A DNA stretch of 64,000 nucleotides, taken from Uloborus plumipes (lineage: Eukaryota; Arthropoda; Arachnida; Araneae; Uloboridae). Shown in pieces: positions 1-14,033 of the stretch. The position numbers and the translations under genes are program-made. Each line of letters begins with the position of its first letter. Position 1 is the stretch's first letter. A model generated the notes under the pieces. That model saw only the letters and a list, made by a program, of their open reading frames with translations. It did not search any database and was not told the origin of the DNA. Location of the stretch: positions 81,476-145,475 of the forward strand of contig JAXGGA010001634.1 of NCBI GenBank assembly GCA_038373865.1, written 5' to 3'.

Positions 1-584
1 GCCCACAGTAACGCACAACCGTCTATGATTATTAGTGTAGGTGGCTTACTTCTTCTAACAGACTGCACCACACTCATGGCGTTCATTAATGCGACTTACC
101 CACAGCTTCTCTCATATGACCATTGTCTTTAAACATAGAAGGGGGGACAGAAGAAAGTTTATATTTTAGGATATCATCCATTTTTATACCTGTTTGCTTG
201 TTGAGCAATGATTATAGAGTATGAGTAGAGTGAAGCGTCCATCTGCATTGCTGTTGGAATTTTGCCACCCTCTTTATCTTCATCCATGTTTATGACGAAT
301 TTTTTTAGGCTAACATGAAAGCCACTTGGGAGGTTTTCTTGAAAATTATGAGCAACTATCTTAGCCATTTCATAAGCTTTGTCCACATTAACAGACTTAG
401 CTACTACAATTTTTCCAGATACGATGTTTACCAATCCTTCAGGATGCTCCGCTGGATTTAAAGGCTGTACGCACAATTCTAGTTTTTTCCTTAGGTTCTC
501 CCTGTCCACAGTATCACGACTTATTCTTCCGTTGCTTTCTTCTTTGTGCACATGTATTTTGTCAGAAGCCTTGTGCTCCTGCAT
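1..584 (-). pseudogene. Frameshifted remnant of an uncharacterised, probably mobile-element-associated protein
   Basis: The minus strand is open from 584 to 174 (136 codons), with features of real coding sequence: a segment reading HPEGLVNIVSGKI, then SVNVDKAYEMA, LPSGFHVSLKK and near the end SLYSYSIIIAQQANRY. Below 174 the protein resumes in other frames: MDDILKYKLSSVPPS from about 165, then after an in-frame stop PPTLIIIDGCALLW near the window edge. This order (N-terminal 'NI.TG' block, 'SL....IIAQ' block, 'P..P' block, 'IDG.ALL' block) is how I remember a widely amplified uncharacterised protein family of arthropod and cnidarian genomes; that match is from memory. At least two frame breaks and stop codons make it a pseudogene, and it runs off the left edge. 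Upstream of the ATG the same frame continues past a TAA (NRPSSKSTKADGS), so decayed coding sequence may extend to about 715. Function is unknown; mobile origin is inferred from amplification and decay. Confidence 0.5.
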
Positions 585-3500
585 TTTTGAAAAGTCATCA
601 ATGAAAAGCAGTTAGTACAGTCGGCACTTTGTTAGGAATTCTTGATTTGGAAAAAGTGAACCATCTGCTTTTGTTGACTTACTGCTGGGTCGGTTGTACA
701 GTAACAACCCGAAGAGATGAGCGATGAACGAGTGGGGGGAAAGGCCCCTGGGCGCTAAAATATGAGAGGGTTCCAGAAACTAAATAAATTAGATTTAAGC
801 TGCACTGTAATTTATTTTCTGACATGTCATTATTATTCCTTTTCAACCAAATTAGTTTAAAAAAAGCTAAAACATTAGATTTATTTTGTTAAGCTGCACA
901 CACAATTCAGATGACATGTTCAACTATGTATAAAAATTTAAGTTATGAAAATGTTCAGTACTTTTCTGATAAACGTGTATATGCCCCTAACTGTTTCTTA
1001 CAGAGGCTTTTATAGTTGTAAAGAAAAGTTACTTGATGCTAATTTTACTCCGTACTTAAGAATTTATTTAAGAGTATTGGGGGAGGGGGCGATAGAAAAT
1101 ATTAGCTCGGGCTCCATCATAACGTAGGACGGCTTCGGTACTCAGGCAGTTCACTGTAGTAAGGTTCGAATATGTTATAATAATATATTACTAGTCAATA
1201 TCGCTTCAAAACAGCATTTTCAATGTTTTAAGCGCCATCTTGGACGCCATCTTGAATTACTCAAAATGCTCAGCTATGACAGAGTGGCATCAATCGGATC
1301 GGAAATGTACATAACATAAGCTATCAAAAACAGCGAAAAAATTTTATTCATAAGTCAAAACACGCTTTTCGAAATGGCGCCCGGACTACATCTGTTGTCC
1401 CCTTTTGTCACTATTTGCTGCTGATTATCAACAGGGTCTTTTAAACCTGCGGGGGGACGTGCCGGACGTGCAGTGTGCATTATCGAGTCATGCTGCTTTT
1501 GGGGGGTGTGGTGTTCGAAAAGAACTTTGCTGACTCATACCTCCTTACCCCTAGACAAAGGTAGCACCTGTTTTCGTTTTCGTTTCGATAAGTGAAAATA
1601 GGAGACAGAGACATGAAGATGTAGATCAGAGATAGTCAACCTTTTAGTACCAACCGCCCATTTTTGCATCTATGTTTATAGTCAAATTTGTTTTTATAAA
1701 TTTAGACATTTAGAGAAGTAACCTTAGTACGGTTACTTCTCTAAATTTCTAAATTAGGAATACTTACTAAACACATTACGTCTGATACGTCTTTTTTTAA
1801 ACTTTACATTTTTAAAAGCATGAAGTCTGGTGAACTTACATTTGATCAGTTAAAATTATTAATGAGATCCCCGAGTATGGTGCTGTGAAAGTGAACATTG
1901 GATATCTGGCCCAAGTTCCCCAATATATGAGTTAGGGAAAGGTATTTTCCTAGGTTTTAGTGCTATAAATACTGCGGACTCTCTCGCGTCGTTGATAACA
2001 AAGGTCATCTGTAAATAGTTTAATGATGGGGCATTGGGCTATGGTCAGCTGTAAATCAAATACAAAAATGCAGCATTTCGGCGCAAGTTTGGTTTTTAAA
2101 CTTTTAGATTAAAATAGTTCTCATGAGTGTTGCAAATTACTTAAGAGACATTAATAAGAATACAGTAAACATTTAAATAATATTATTTAAGGGGTAAACA
2201 AGGTTTCGGATCTTACGACAAAGTCATACGGACCTTTCGGTAAAAGTCAAGTCCAAACCTATGCTTTTAGTAAAATAGTACTTTGTGAGAAAATATTAAA
2301 AACAGAATAAAAGAATAAAGAATCTATTAAAGTAGTATTTTATTAATAAAAAAATTCTAGTTAAAATTTAATTCATTGAATGTGATCATTCAAATATGTA
2401 TTTAAAAACATATAAAACGTATACAGCTGATTCTAATCTAGTAAAAAGAAGTTGTAATGCTTGATTGAAATTTTCTTTCAGTACGAAGTTAGATGAATTT
2501 AAATGTTTTTTTTTTCCAAATAGTAGCCGAAGGTGTTCAAAATTCAGAACAATAATCGACTTAAATGCAATAAATGATTTTTCAAATGAAGAAAAATATT
2601 TATTTTATTTGAGACTTTTTTTTATAGCTTTGATGTTTTTCTTCTCGTGACAATAGGATGAAATGACTGTAGTGCTCTTTCATAAACTGACATTAAATAA
2701 CCAAAGATGTATTCTAGGAAAATTCAGATTTTTTAAAAAAAATATCAAATTCCTATATTTTTTTGTCTTTTGTAGTGATAGAATTCATTAGCTTTAAAAT
2801 ATAAATAGCAATAATTGTCTCTTTTAGAACATATAATTATATTCAGGCTAGTTTTAAAACATAGGTGCCTGTCATCATTTTATTAGTCTTCAATTATGCA
2901 CTTGTTTATTTACTTTATTTTTACTTTTCGGTTTTGTGAATTTATTTTTACTTTTTGATAAAACATCATCATACAGAAACCATTAAAATTCAAGCTTCTA
3001 TTTTATTTTAACTATTACACATTGAATAGCATTCTTTTTAGTTGTAAATTTGTATGGAATTAGTTGCTTTTTAAGTTTTATGAGTTTCTTTTCACATAAC
3101 ACCACCAATTCTTCCACAAGGAGATTTTTATGAATTATAGACAATTGTTTACACTTTGTATGAAAAAAAATGCATATATATATTTAAATCAACATTTCCA
3201 GAGCAAAATATTATCAAATATTTGTAGAGTTACAACTAATTACAATGTATCTTTATGCATTACTAATGCTGCAATAAAAACAAATTTATTAGATTAGTAA
3301 TCCCCTTTATCTTTAGCATATCTTTGGACAGTTTAGGACACATTCGGACATTTTGAAAGGTAAAAACCACCTGTGACCTGTTTTGTTCAAAACCAGTATC
3401 GCGCGTTCAAAACCAGTATCGGGCATTCAAAAGCCAAACCCTGATCATTTACGTACCCTAATCATAGCAACTACGTTACTGACATCAATGAAATTACGAT

Positions 3501-3690
3501 GTTTGAAGTTTTACACAAAACTGACAACATTTGTACTAATTCGTAAACATCAGCAGTGAGCCAAAGCATACAAACAAACAACTGTGCACAGCAAATATTG
3601 CATTTTGAAATCAAGAGAATGAAAAATAAAACTGGATGAGAGAAAATCACAAAAGTACATTACAAAATACGCCCTGCAATAATACATTAC
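585..3690. other. AT-rich noncoding DNA with minor repeats
   Basis: No convincing exon, RNA gene or complete element was seen. Possible decayed coding sequence upstream of the left-edge pseudogene reaches about 715. A small inverted repeat lies at 1698-1755 and a 20-bp tandem doublet (GTTCAAAACCAGTATCG twice) near 3387-3425. Short open frames here have no protein-like composition. Confidence 0.5.
1698..1755. repeat. Short hairpin-forming inverted repeat
   Basis: ATTTAGAGAAGTAACC is followed after a 7-base spacer by its exact reverse complement GGTTACTTCTCTAAAT. The pairing extends imperfectly outward through AAATTT to give a ~58-base hairpin. It may be a tiny MITE relic or a chance palindrome; there is no target duplication to decide. 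Confidence 0.55.
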
Positions 3691-3699
3691 TGTTCAAAT

Positions 3700-3952
3700 T
3701 ACCTCTTATTTATACAGGATGTATATATAAATGACTTCGGATTAAACGACATCGGTTTAGCAGGGTCAGGATTAATCTTAAAACAGGAATTAGCAATATT
3801 ATCTCTTCTCAATGGGATCACTGATGGTTTACTGTTTATGCATCTAACTGGCTGCCCGGATTTATCGAAATCTGGTTTAGTACGGCACGAATTAATAGAA
3901 GTCCGGTTTATAGAAAGGTCCGGATTAATAAAGGTTTACAGTAATCTATTTT
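3700..3952. mobile_element. Degenerate pogo/Tigger-like nonautonomous fragment
   Basis: The right part reads AGGTCCGGATTAATAAAGG then TTTACAGTA. The reverse complement (TACTGTAAACC, then a run of ATTAATCCGG motifs) resembles pogo/Tigger ends, which begin CAGT and contain strings of CGGATTAA-like motifs. Several related CGGATTTAT and GGATTAA motifs occur through 3740-3930. The left end is not clear, so only a decayed fragment is called. Confidence 0.35.
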
Positions 3953-4199
3953 AATTCATGCAAATTTCCTTACCTGGAGCAGAGAGACCCTTTCCTGTCA
4001 CGTTTACCTTCCGTTCCCAAGAAGCAACTAATCATAATTGCAGAACACACAACACCACACAACAACTAACGAAAGGGCCAACACCAAAACTTCCAACGCT
4101 CACCTTCCAACGCAACATGCAGGAACCCGACCGTAACTTCGCCCAAAGCGAACGCGACTCAATGAATGAATGAGTCAGTTTGGTAGTAACCTTAGCAAC

Positions 4200-7100
4200 T
4201 GGGAGTCTCTCTCGTATCTATCAGCAACAGGTGCATTGGAAAACTTTTTCCCTCGTCAGAAATCCTTACCAGCTGATAATTTTCCCTACGGATTTTTCCT
4301 TGGGCGGTTTCGTCTTGTTTCGACAGGTTTCGCGCTTTTATTGTGTGCTGCTGGGTTTTGTACGGGTTTTTGTTCCACTTTTTCCTCCTTGCGTTTTGGT
4401 TTTTTTTATTTGTTTAGATTCGCGGTATCGCGAGGGTAAATATGTATTTAGGGATTCTGTAGGGAAAGACGATAATAGATGTGTTTCTGAGAAAATGAGC
4501 GGAAAGAATGTAAATGTTTTCAATTTTTGTGGAGATAATTTTGTTCTTTGACCCCATCTCTTTTGGCATTTTAACTCGTTCAAAAATGATGAGGTTTTGA
4601 AATGAAGGGCAAAGCTGGGGAAATTCTTTAGTCGCCAGTGACCAATAGTCGCGAATAGTAGCCACTTTTTTGAAAGTGCTGAAACTGTATAATCTTTTTT
4701 TGTTTTTTTAATTTGATAAAACTAACAAGAAAAGTAATTTATTTTCAGCAAATTAGTTTGTGACGGAACAAATACACACAGATTTTTGCTGTGTATTTTA
4801 AGCAAGTAAATACGCTATAACTGCTTTAAAAAATTCAATTCCTTTCAAATATATTTTTCTGCCTTCAAGATTGGATTTCTCTTAATCAATTTATTTATTT
4901 TTGCAAATGTGTTTACCGAATATGAGTTACTGAATATCCATCGTAGAAGAAGCACAGTTCAGGTGTTCCTGCCATTTTTAGCTATCTATTAATTTATCTG
5001 TTATGGCTACACGGGCCTGATGAAAAAGTTTTTGCTGCTGCTGCAACATAATTTTGTTCAATGAAAGTTTCAATTTTTATTAAATTATTTGTTAAGAATT
5101 TCACTTAAATCACAGAGGGCGATATCGCCCAAATAAATCATGTACAAGAAGATTGCGTTTAAGTTTTTCAGTAAGGCAAATGAAAAGATGTGTGTGGTTG
5201 TTGACTTAATAATTACTCAGTTATTTAAATTAGTTAAGATTCTGTTTATTAACGAAAGAGAGGAATTTCTTTACACGGGATTATTTAAACAAAAATAAAA
5301 TAGAGCTCTCAAATTCATTGCTAAGAAGCAGTAAACTCGGAAAGATTTAACTACAGTTTCAGGTGATACACAATTGGTGAACGAAATGACGAATTTGAGA
5401 ACAAAACATTACACTTTTCTTCCTGTTAAGATATCTCCATGAAATGTTGCTATTATTATTGTTATTATTATAATAATTATTATTATTTGCTGCTGCTGTT
5501 GCTGTTGTTATCTTTATTCAATCTCGCTCTCTCTCTTTCTTATTTGACTTAGGCTCTAAATTAGTTCAAAAACACTATTTTAACAATTAAAAGACGTATC
5601 TCAAATCAAAATTATATTTTAAAGAAAAATCAAAAACATTAGCTCTCATGAAGTTGAAGTCAAAAATCATTCTCTTAAAATCTTAGACGCTGTGTTTTGG
5701 AAATTTCTAATTATTAAGGTTAGTAAAATTAAACTTTTCAAGCCAAGCAAACCTTTTCGATACGTATGCATACGAATGCAGAAAAAAAAAATAAATGTAG
5801 AGCTGAATTATTATAAAATCTTCTGTCAATATAAAATTTTGAAACTGAAACGGCAAAAATATTTTGAACTAGGCTTTTTTTTAGTAACTTCTAAAATAAT
5901 AGACTTTTTTTTTTTTTGTACAAGTACGTTTCCTGAGAGTATGTCAAAGATTGTCATAACAAAATGCGTTAAGAAAGGTAAAAAAAGTATGTTGTTAACT
6001 AACAATTTTTTATGCTCGGCGAGGTTTTTCTTCCCCGGATTAAAAGAAAAATAAATTTAAAAGAATGATTTATTTATTTCTTATTATTTAAATAAGATGT
6101 ATTTTTATTTCTAGTATTTATACAAGCGTAATAGATAAGGTCTCAACTACGTAGAATAATCTTGGTCTTACGTATTTGTTATAGTTTGAATAAGTTGAAA
6201 TCGTCCCTTACAGAGCTTCGGGGAGTCTCAATATTCAAATATTCTCCTTTAGGCTCCAGACTTGTCCTGTAGCCACCCAACCACCAAAGAATCACATGAC
6301 CGCTTTAAAAAAAACCCGATTTTGCATTTTCAATTCAAATCCAACCATTTATATGTCTGTCCTTATAACAACACAAAGGCGAGTTATGAAAATGAAGACA
6401 AATCATTTATCAAGGAACGATTATTATCCGAATACAAGCGATAGGTCAAACTTACCAAACAAAAATCGCATCTCTTCCTATTTTGTTCACGATCTCCGAT
6501 AGAATGCATTCGAAGATAATCCCCGAGACAAGAGACAATCTATTTTGTTTCTCTGTCTCATATCACATGCAGAGAAAAAGAATGAAGAATAAAGAAAGAA
6601 TGAAGAGAGGGGGGGGGGGGTATTTCCGGAAAGAAGCGACATCGGATCTTATTACCGGGAATGACTTTTTTTATTTTCTTTTCTGAGTGGTGGGTTAAAA
6701 CATGCTTGTGTCATTGTTGTTAATTTTTTTCTCCACTGACGAGAAGTCAAGGAGAAATTAAGTAATTGATAATAGGTTGATAACGATGTTTTTCCCGTCG
6801 TTTTCGGAGAATAATTACTTGAGATGTGGCGGTAATTTAATAGAGAATGATGCAATGAAATTATGCGTTACAGATAAGGGAACAGCAGTTTGCCTTTTCA
6901 ACTGGCGAGAGGAAGCAAAGGAGTCATCACTATGATAATAGCTGTGTGATCTCATCATTTAATTTACCTGTTAGCTTGAAATTAGGTTGATGTATCATGT
7001 TGTGTACATTTATATTTAATAACTTTCATAGAACAAGACGGGAAGGTATATACGAAAACCTTCCATGAGCCCTCAAGTGGTTTTTTCACAGAACAAAAAA

Positions 7101-10100
7101 AACAAATCTTCTCTACATTAGTAGCTGGTGTTTTCGGTACAAATTGTGTTCAATAAAAGATTCAATTACTCATCTTTTCATGCTCAGGGTTTTAAAATAA
7201 TTGACCTAAGGAGAGAACATTGGGGGTTATCAACAAATCTTTGTTGTAACTTCCGAAATTTAATCCTTAACCCCATATTTGCGTTATATCATCAAAAAAC
7301 CTTTTGATTAATTTGTACAAGATTTATACGAAAAAAATAGCCTAAAATGTATCAGATTGAGTATAATAATGTGCCGTAGTGAGCAGAACGCTATCGCCAT
7401 TACAAATGTTTAGTAGGTTCAGATTCAGTAGAAAAACAAAAAGAAAAGAATAATTTCTGAGCACAGGTGCTCAGAAATGTTCTAGTAAACGGGCTTTTTT
7501 TTAGTGTATTTTTATTAACTTAGAATCTTAGATTATGAAATTTCGCGTAATCATTCCGTACCATGAGATGGAATTGAACCCGAAAAATCTATTACTTGCA
7601 TCAACTAATTCTCACAAAAACCAATCCCCTTTTTTATTTCAATTTGTTTATTTTGCTTAGTTTCGTGAAAGTTTTCGGCACTATTCCAGGTATTTTCAAA
7701 AACCACTTTTTTTCGTTAGCGTTTGCTAAATATATTAGTTTACATTCAATAAGCTTATACTTCACATGTACTTTACACACATTTTTTTAAAGCAATGAAG
7801 TGTGAATTTCACTTAAATGACTACCATTTGCACATCAACTTCAGAGACAAACACAGAGTAAGAAAGGGAGTCTGATGCAAAACCAAATCTTTAAAAAGCA
7901 ATCATGAAACAGTTCTTCGTGAAGTTGCTCGACAATGTCCCCACTCTGTCCCGTGGTGTTTATGTGCGATCCATTACCTGCGGCTACAAGAGTGAATCAC
8001 AGACGAACCTCGTAGAGTTAATCAGGGATTCAAATCTACACCGGTCCATTGTTGGTTACCTGAACTAACTTTTCGACTCCTCATTATGCCCTCATAAGTC
8101 AAGAACATGCCAAGCAAATGTCAGAAGTCGAAAGGAAGTGCGGTTTGTGGAATTACATCCAGATGAACCCAGTGGGATAGCTACTGCCCGAAAGTAATTA
8201 AGACCATAATGAGAGTAAGTTGGAAAAGGGAGATCTCTTCAAGATATAAGAAAGCTATTATTGCGTAATAGCTGGTAGTTAGATGTCTACAAATAGGTTT
8301 ACCTGTTTGTAGAAATATACCTTTCACTTGCATTCGCAAGTTTAATATTTAATAAGATTCATCATGAAATTACCACGACATTAAAAAATTTTCCGAAGAA
8401 CAAAGTTGATATATTTAATTGATGTAATTATATATCTGTTGTGAGTATGTATGATTCAATGCAATAGTCTCATATAACAAAAATTGTTTTGAGCTCCAAA
8501 CTTTAAATACTTCGTTATAGAAATTCGTGCATTTATTAACGTAAATATTAAGGTTTTTGCTTTGAAAGATAATTTCAAACATTTTTATTTAATACTTTAA
8601 TTAAATTAAATTATAAAACTTCACCTTCGTTCCAATTACTGTTTTAGGCAGGATGAACAGTTTATAAAGTGAAAAGCTATACAATGAATGCCTACAAAGA
8701 AAACTCGATTTGAAAATGCTTTTTTTCTTTTCTTTTTTTAAATTTTGGATTGCTTTGGAATTGGTGATATTAAATGGGATCAATGAGTTGAAACATAATT
8801 CCGGACATTTTCTTCCATTAACAAACTTCTAAAAATGATTTGTAATCTGAACAGCATTACAGTCTGATGTAGCTACACATCTGTAGTATTCTATACGATC
8901 TGCCTTCCATTTTTCAAATGCTGTCGTCTGCATTTTCGTGCAATGTGAAGTATTTGTTAATGTAAACTCCACCAGTCATCACCGTACGTATCCTGATGAG
9001 GGTTTAACCACTATACACAAAGTAACAAAAAAACAAAAAAATTGATTTTTAAAAAATATAGCCCCCGCCCCTCCAAATTTAGTGAAAGCGGAAAAGTGAA
9101 AGAGTCGTATTCATTTTTATTTAATTTTAGATTTTTAATTTATTTTAATTTTTTATTCTTTTCGAAACTCATACATGCACACTCGAACACGTATAAAAAG
9201 CACTTACCTAACTCAATTTATAAACAATATCGTATAAGCGAGTTTCTGACAAGAAAATTCTTGTAAGAACTTTTCAAACAGGAAGCTCAATGTCTTACTT
9301 TTCATGTTGAAGGTCGTTTCCAAGCGAAAACCTGTAGAGAGCTCCGTGGGGGTTAGAGGTTTAGCCTTCAGGAGAAAAATTCATGTTCTTTTGTTAGCGT
9401 CTGTGAGCGAGCAAACACGCACGATTTCCTTCGATTTTATTTTTCCCAGTAATTGTTTCATTGTATCTTCCCTCAAGTTTTCTAATGTAGATGTAATATC
9501 TCATTCAGATCCATCAGGAACATTTTTACCTTATCCTTAATTACTCTTTCTCTCCTCCCCCCCCCCTTCCCCGCCATTCAGTCTCTCTGTCTCTTAGTCT
9601 TTTTTTCACTAGTTCACGTGGAGGAGGTAAAACGAGAATTCCAGGAATTTGTTTAGTGAAATTATGCTGCGAAATCAATTACATCTACCTTTCTTGCAAA
9701 AATATATGGATCAATAAACTTATTAAGTTTCTCAATCACCAAGACTCCTGCAGCATTATTGCAATTTATTGTAAACAAAAGTTAGACGAAAAAACTAAAA
9801 ACAAAATGACCTTTTTTTGATATTAATCGGTTAAATAAAGCTTTTTTTGCATAATAAATGACGCAAAAATTTCAATAACCTCATCTCTCTCTCTCTCTCT
9901 TCTAATATTCATCTTTCTATATACGTTTGAGGTTTTAAATTAGGATTCATTTGATTTGGACACCTAGTATATATGTTAGTTTTTTTCATAACGCGGAAGA
10001 AAAAAAAATGAAATAATAAAATGAACTAAAAATAATAATTAAACAAGATAAAAGAGAGTAAACAAGACAAAAGAGAGTAAGTTATTTAGTTTTGTTTGAA

Positions 10101-13100
10101 TGTTCTTTATCGGTATTAATGTTGAATATTGAAGAAGGATACATTTTGTTCATTATAAGTGTTTAAAAGCAAAGCCTTCGATTTGATAAATAAGAGGTTG
10201 ATTTTTTACAGTTAAATTAAAAATGAGTTACTTACGTGAAAGACAAATAAATAATTCCACAATCATATGCATTATGGCCCAAGCCTGTATCTCATTTGCT
10301 TAATATTGTTAAAAAAATTTTTTACAGGTATATAAATATTTCATACAATGTTAAGAAGTTATTTTGGTAGTTTCTACAACGTAGAGGTTTATAAATTTAT
10401 TCCGTAGTTAAAATTAATGATTCGTCACTAACTCATATTGTCACCATACAAGATTTTAACTTTTAGAATTAATTTTTACAATGTTAGAGTATGAATGAAT
10501 TATTTATTTTCTGAAAATTTGATTTTATGTTCAAATTGGGACAGCAACATAATATTCTTATATTTTATTAGAAAAAGTATTAACCTTCATATCATTATTA
10601 AATGTTGTCCCCACCTTCTTATGTCACAAAAGGGCAAAAAATAAATATAATTGATCATGGTCAATATTTTTGCTTCTACAGATAAGCTCAGATTAACACA
10701 TAAAAAATGAGATCTCCCATTTTTAACAAAGTTGATATAAAATAAATTTCTTAACTCTTCTTTGGCCTATTAGGAGAGAATCACCAGCGTTCTTTTAAAA
10801 CTTTTCCCCTTTTTTCTTTTCTTTCCTTTTCTTAGTGTAAGTGTGTGTTCTAACATGCCCAAATGAACGAATCGGTAACTTTTGACGTTGTTTACTTTCG
10901 AAATAAAATGCAATTCTCCGTTTAAATGAACTTTTTTCTGAGAACTTGAATGCCTTAAGACACCCCAGAAAACTTTTTTTTCTGAGGAATAATTTCGAGA
11001 CATTAAGATAGTAGTAACAAACGAAATGCAGACAACAAAGATGAAACAAAAAAATCACCAAAGGTTAAGAACATCGAGAGTGGAAAATAACAGTTAAAAC
11101 GATAGCAATTGATATGCAGCCTCCAGGCTTCAGATTGGGACTTTCTCACGGCAAAAAGGGACCGGTTTGGCGCTGCTCAGGAAGACGTTACGGGGTCAGG
11201 GTTGCCATTTCCACAAATTGTTTTATGCTTGGCGCTACTGAGTTTGTTTTTATGATTTTATTTTTCTTTTTGAATGTACGAGAGAAAGAGACGCGTTCGC
11301 TTTGTGATGAAAATTGGTTATAGCAGCGTGAAATATGCGTTTTGTTTTCGTTTATTTATTTCTGACAGGAATGCACGCGAAATATTCGTTCCAAAAATTC
11401 TTTCGTTTTACTCTTTCTTCGCACAGACAGGTGAAAAAAAATATTTTTGAAAAATGCGACGGCTTTTGCTTTTTTCGAGAGGAATGATAAAATATTAAAA
11501 TGTCAAAATTTCAGTGACTCATTATATAAAATCTCTCTGTCATGAAACGAGCTAAATTAATTTATTTTCCCAAGTAATTTACCGTAGAGATTTAAAGTGG
11601 AGAATTAATTCTATGCAGCTTCCCCCTCTCTTTTTAGCCCAAGAGTCTGAATAAATAAGTTGACTTAAAATGCTTCTCATTTATATAGTTAACGCGTAAA
11701 ATGATCAATTTCTGAATACAGGTATATTCACGTAAGGTAAGAGGGCTGCCCCGTGATTTAGGGGTTGACTTTGAGAAATATATGGAAATGGTTTTTGTAA
11801 TTTCTCTATGTAATATGAATTGAGCGTATATCCTTTGCCCCTAAAAAGGTTTTCTACAAAACGCTAATAGGACTGAAAACCATGTATCCAGCATCAGTAA
11901 AAAAAATGTCACATTGTCCTATATTAAATCATATACTTTGTAATTTGTAGTTTAGTCAAAAATGCTTATATTTTAACTTTTTTCCACATGTTATCAGTAG
12001 GAAATGTATCAATTTAAAAAGGCACCAATTAGCAACTTGCAACCAATTTGCAAGCATGTTTTGGGGTTTCAAGGAATATGTTTTTCGATATACAGAAAAG
12101 CGCGGGCTTTTGGATTTTTGTCGGTGTGTGTTGTTAACAATGTTTTTACTGTCTTGCTTTTGTCAGGATTGACAGATAATGATTCCTGGCGCTGTTACGA
12201 TGTGGAATCCTGCAGAAATATTTTTTTCCATCTTTTAAAATTTTTTTTTACTTATGTAAAATAGTAAATCAAGTGCCTTAGCATTATACAACCAAAAACT
12301 AAATAAATAAATTTCATTATTTAACTTCAACATTTAAATTATTACACTTTTCAGAAAATTATATTTTGATAGAAAAGAAAAGTTAGAAAGAAAAAATCAG
12401 TTTACATTCATAGTTAACGGAATTCATGGAAATAAATTTTTAAAAAGTTCGTTCATTTGGATATCAAGTAAATAAACAAGTAAAATAAACAAATGAATTC
12501 ATGAAAAATAAATAAAGTTTAATTAATTATTTAATATTCCCGTGTTATCCCGAAATTAAGACCTAATTAAAAAATAATCCCGATCAAAAACATAGTTTCA
12601 TCAACGATTTTGTTTATTTTTTAATGTCTTTTTATCGGGAATTAATGCATTAAATTTGAATAATTATAGCTAATAATTTGAATAAATGTATTTAATCAGC
12701 ATGTATAAACATTTTTCGTGCACGAACGAATGTTAATTATTGTATTGAATAGCTGTAAATCTCTGTAACGATTTATTAAACATTAAACGAAAAAATATTT
12801 TAGCTGTACACAGAATTTTGTTTCTTCTTGTAATTATTTTTGCTGGAGTAGGGGAGAGATTTGCAAAACTGCTGCGCTGATTTGAGTCAAGTTGGGGCAT
12901 GTCGCGTTAGGTATTAGCATTAGAGAACTGCTGCGCTTCCTGTCTCTAATTTCCCATCATTTTTACTCATATTCTCTCGGGAAAACTCCGAAAAAACGTC
13001 CGTTCTTGGAAACAGTTATTTCTGTCGTGAACTGAATAAATTTAACTCACATGAGCATTCATTCCTTATTTATATTTCACGCTTTTATATTCAATTCTTG

Positions 13101-13910
13101 TAGATCACGCAAACCACATCACCGTGCCTCATCAGGAGAAAAAAATGCACAAGTACGCTGAATAAGTTTCGTATTTGAATTGAAAATTTTTAACATTTTT
13201 GTACGCAAGTCTGCACTTCGGTCTTTGTTTTTTTTTTCAAGGGACGTTGAATTATAAGAACTGCGAACTTTGTCTTCTTTTCAGATAATACTCACTTTTG
13301 CTTTCTGAAGATTAAGTTCGATAGCAGTACGCTCCTCTCCCTCTCTCATCTAGCAATCAAATGAGATATGATTATCAAAATAAATAAATAAAGAAAGAAA
13401 AAAATGTAAGAAAAAAAGAAGGAAAATCCACTGTCGTAAAGCTTTTTCCCTTTTGAAAGAAAATTGGAAAATTTTGTTTTGTTTCATGAACATTTGCTTG
13501 ATTCATACTACGATCAAAGAAACTTTCTCGAACATCGATTTTGTTGTTGAAGAAAGGCAAACGTCAAAATTAAAAAACATAATCAATCTCGAAGATGGTT
13601 CACAACATTGTTTTGAACTCACTCTTATGAAAATTGAATTAAAAGTTAAAAAAGGAAGGGAAAGATAAAGTATAAAAGATACAGTTGGGCTGTCAAAATC
13701 TCAACGTATAAAATACTTACAAAAACTCTCATTTTTTTTCCTTTAAAAAACAACACATAAAAATGTTTATTTAACTAAAAACTACAACCAATTTAATGTG
13801 CATGCTTCAATTTCTAAACAAAAACTTTTTGTTTAGAAATTAAAGCCAGCTCTTTAAATTGAAAAACCCATTCTTTCTGTTTTGTCTGAAACTTATCCTC
13901 CTATAGTCCG
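4200..13910. other. Long AT-rich noncoding stretch
   Basis: Nearly 10 kb with no recognisable gene or complete element. It contains triplet-rich sequence (TTATTA then CTGCTG) near 5450-5510, a 12-base G run at 6609-6620, a compositionally more balanced unique segment at about 7885-8270, a 10-base C run at 9557-9566, a CT microsatellite at about 9884-9902 and a 19-bp tandem doublet near 10041-10080. All open frames here are below 125 codons with biased composition. Confidence 0.5.
9884..9902. repeat. (CT)n microsatellite
   Basis: An uninterrupted run of CT dinucleotides, about 9 units, in otherwise AT-rich sequence. Confidence 0.85.
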
Positions 13911-14033
13911 TGGAGTTAGTGCAAACATATTTCACTTCCGGATACCAGTCTGAAATTTTATGTGGGGCTTAAATTCACATAGGAGGACAAAAAAACGCCG
14001 GGAGACACTTGATCGGAGGTCATGGTCATTCCG

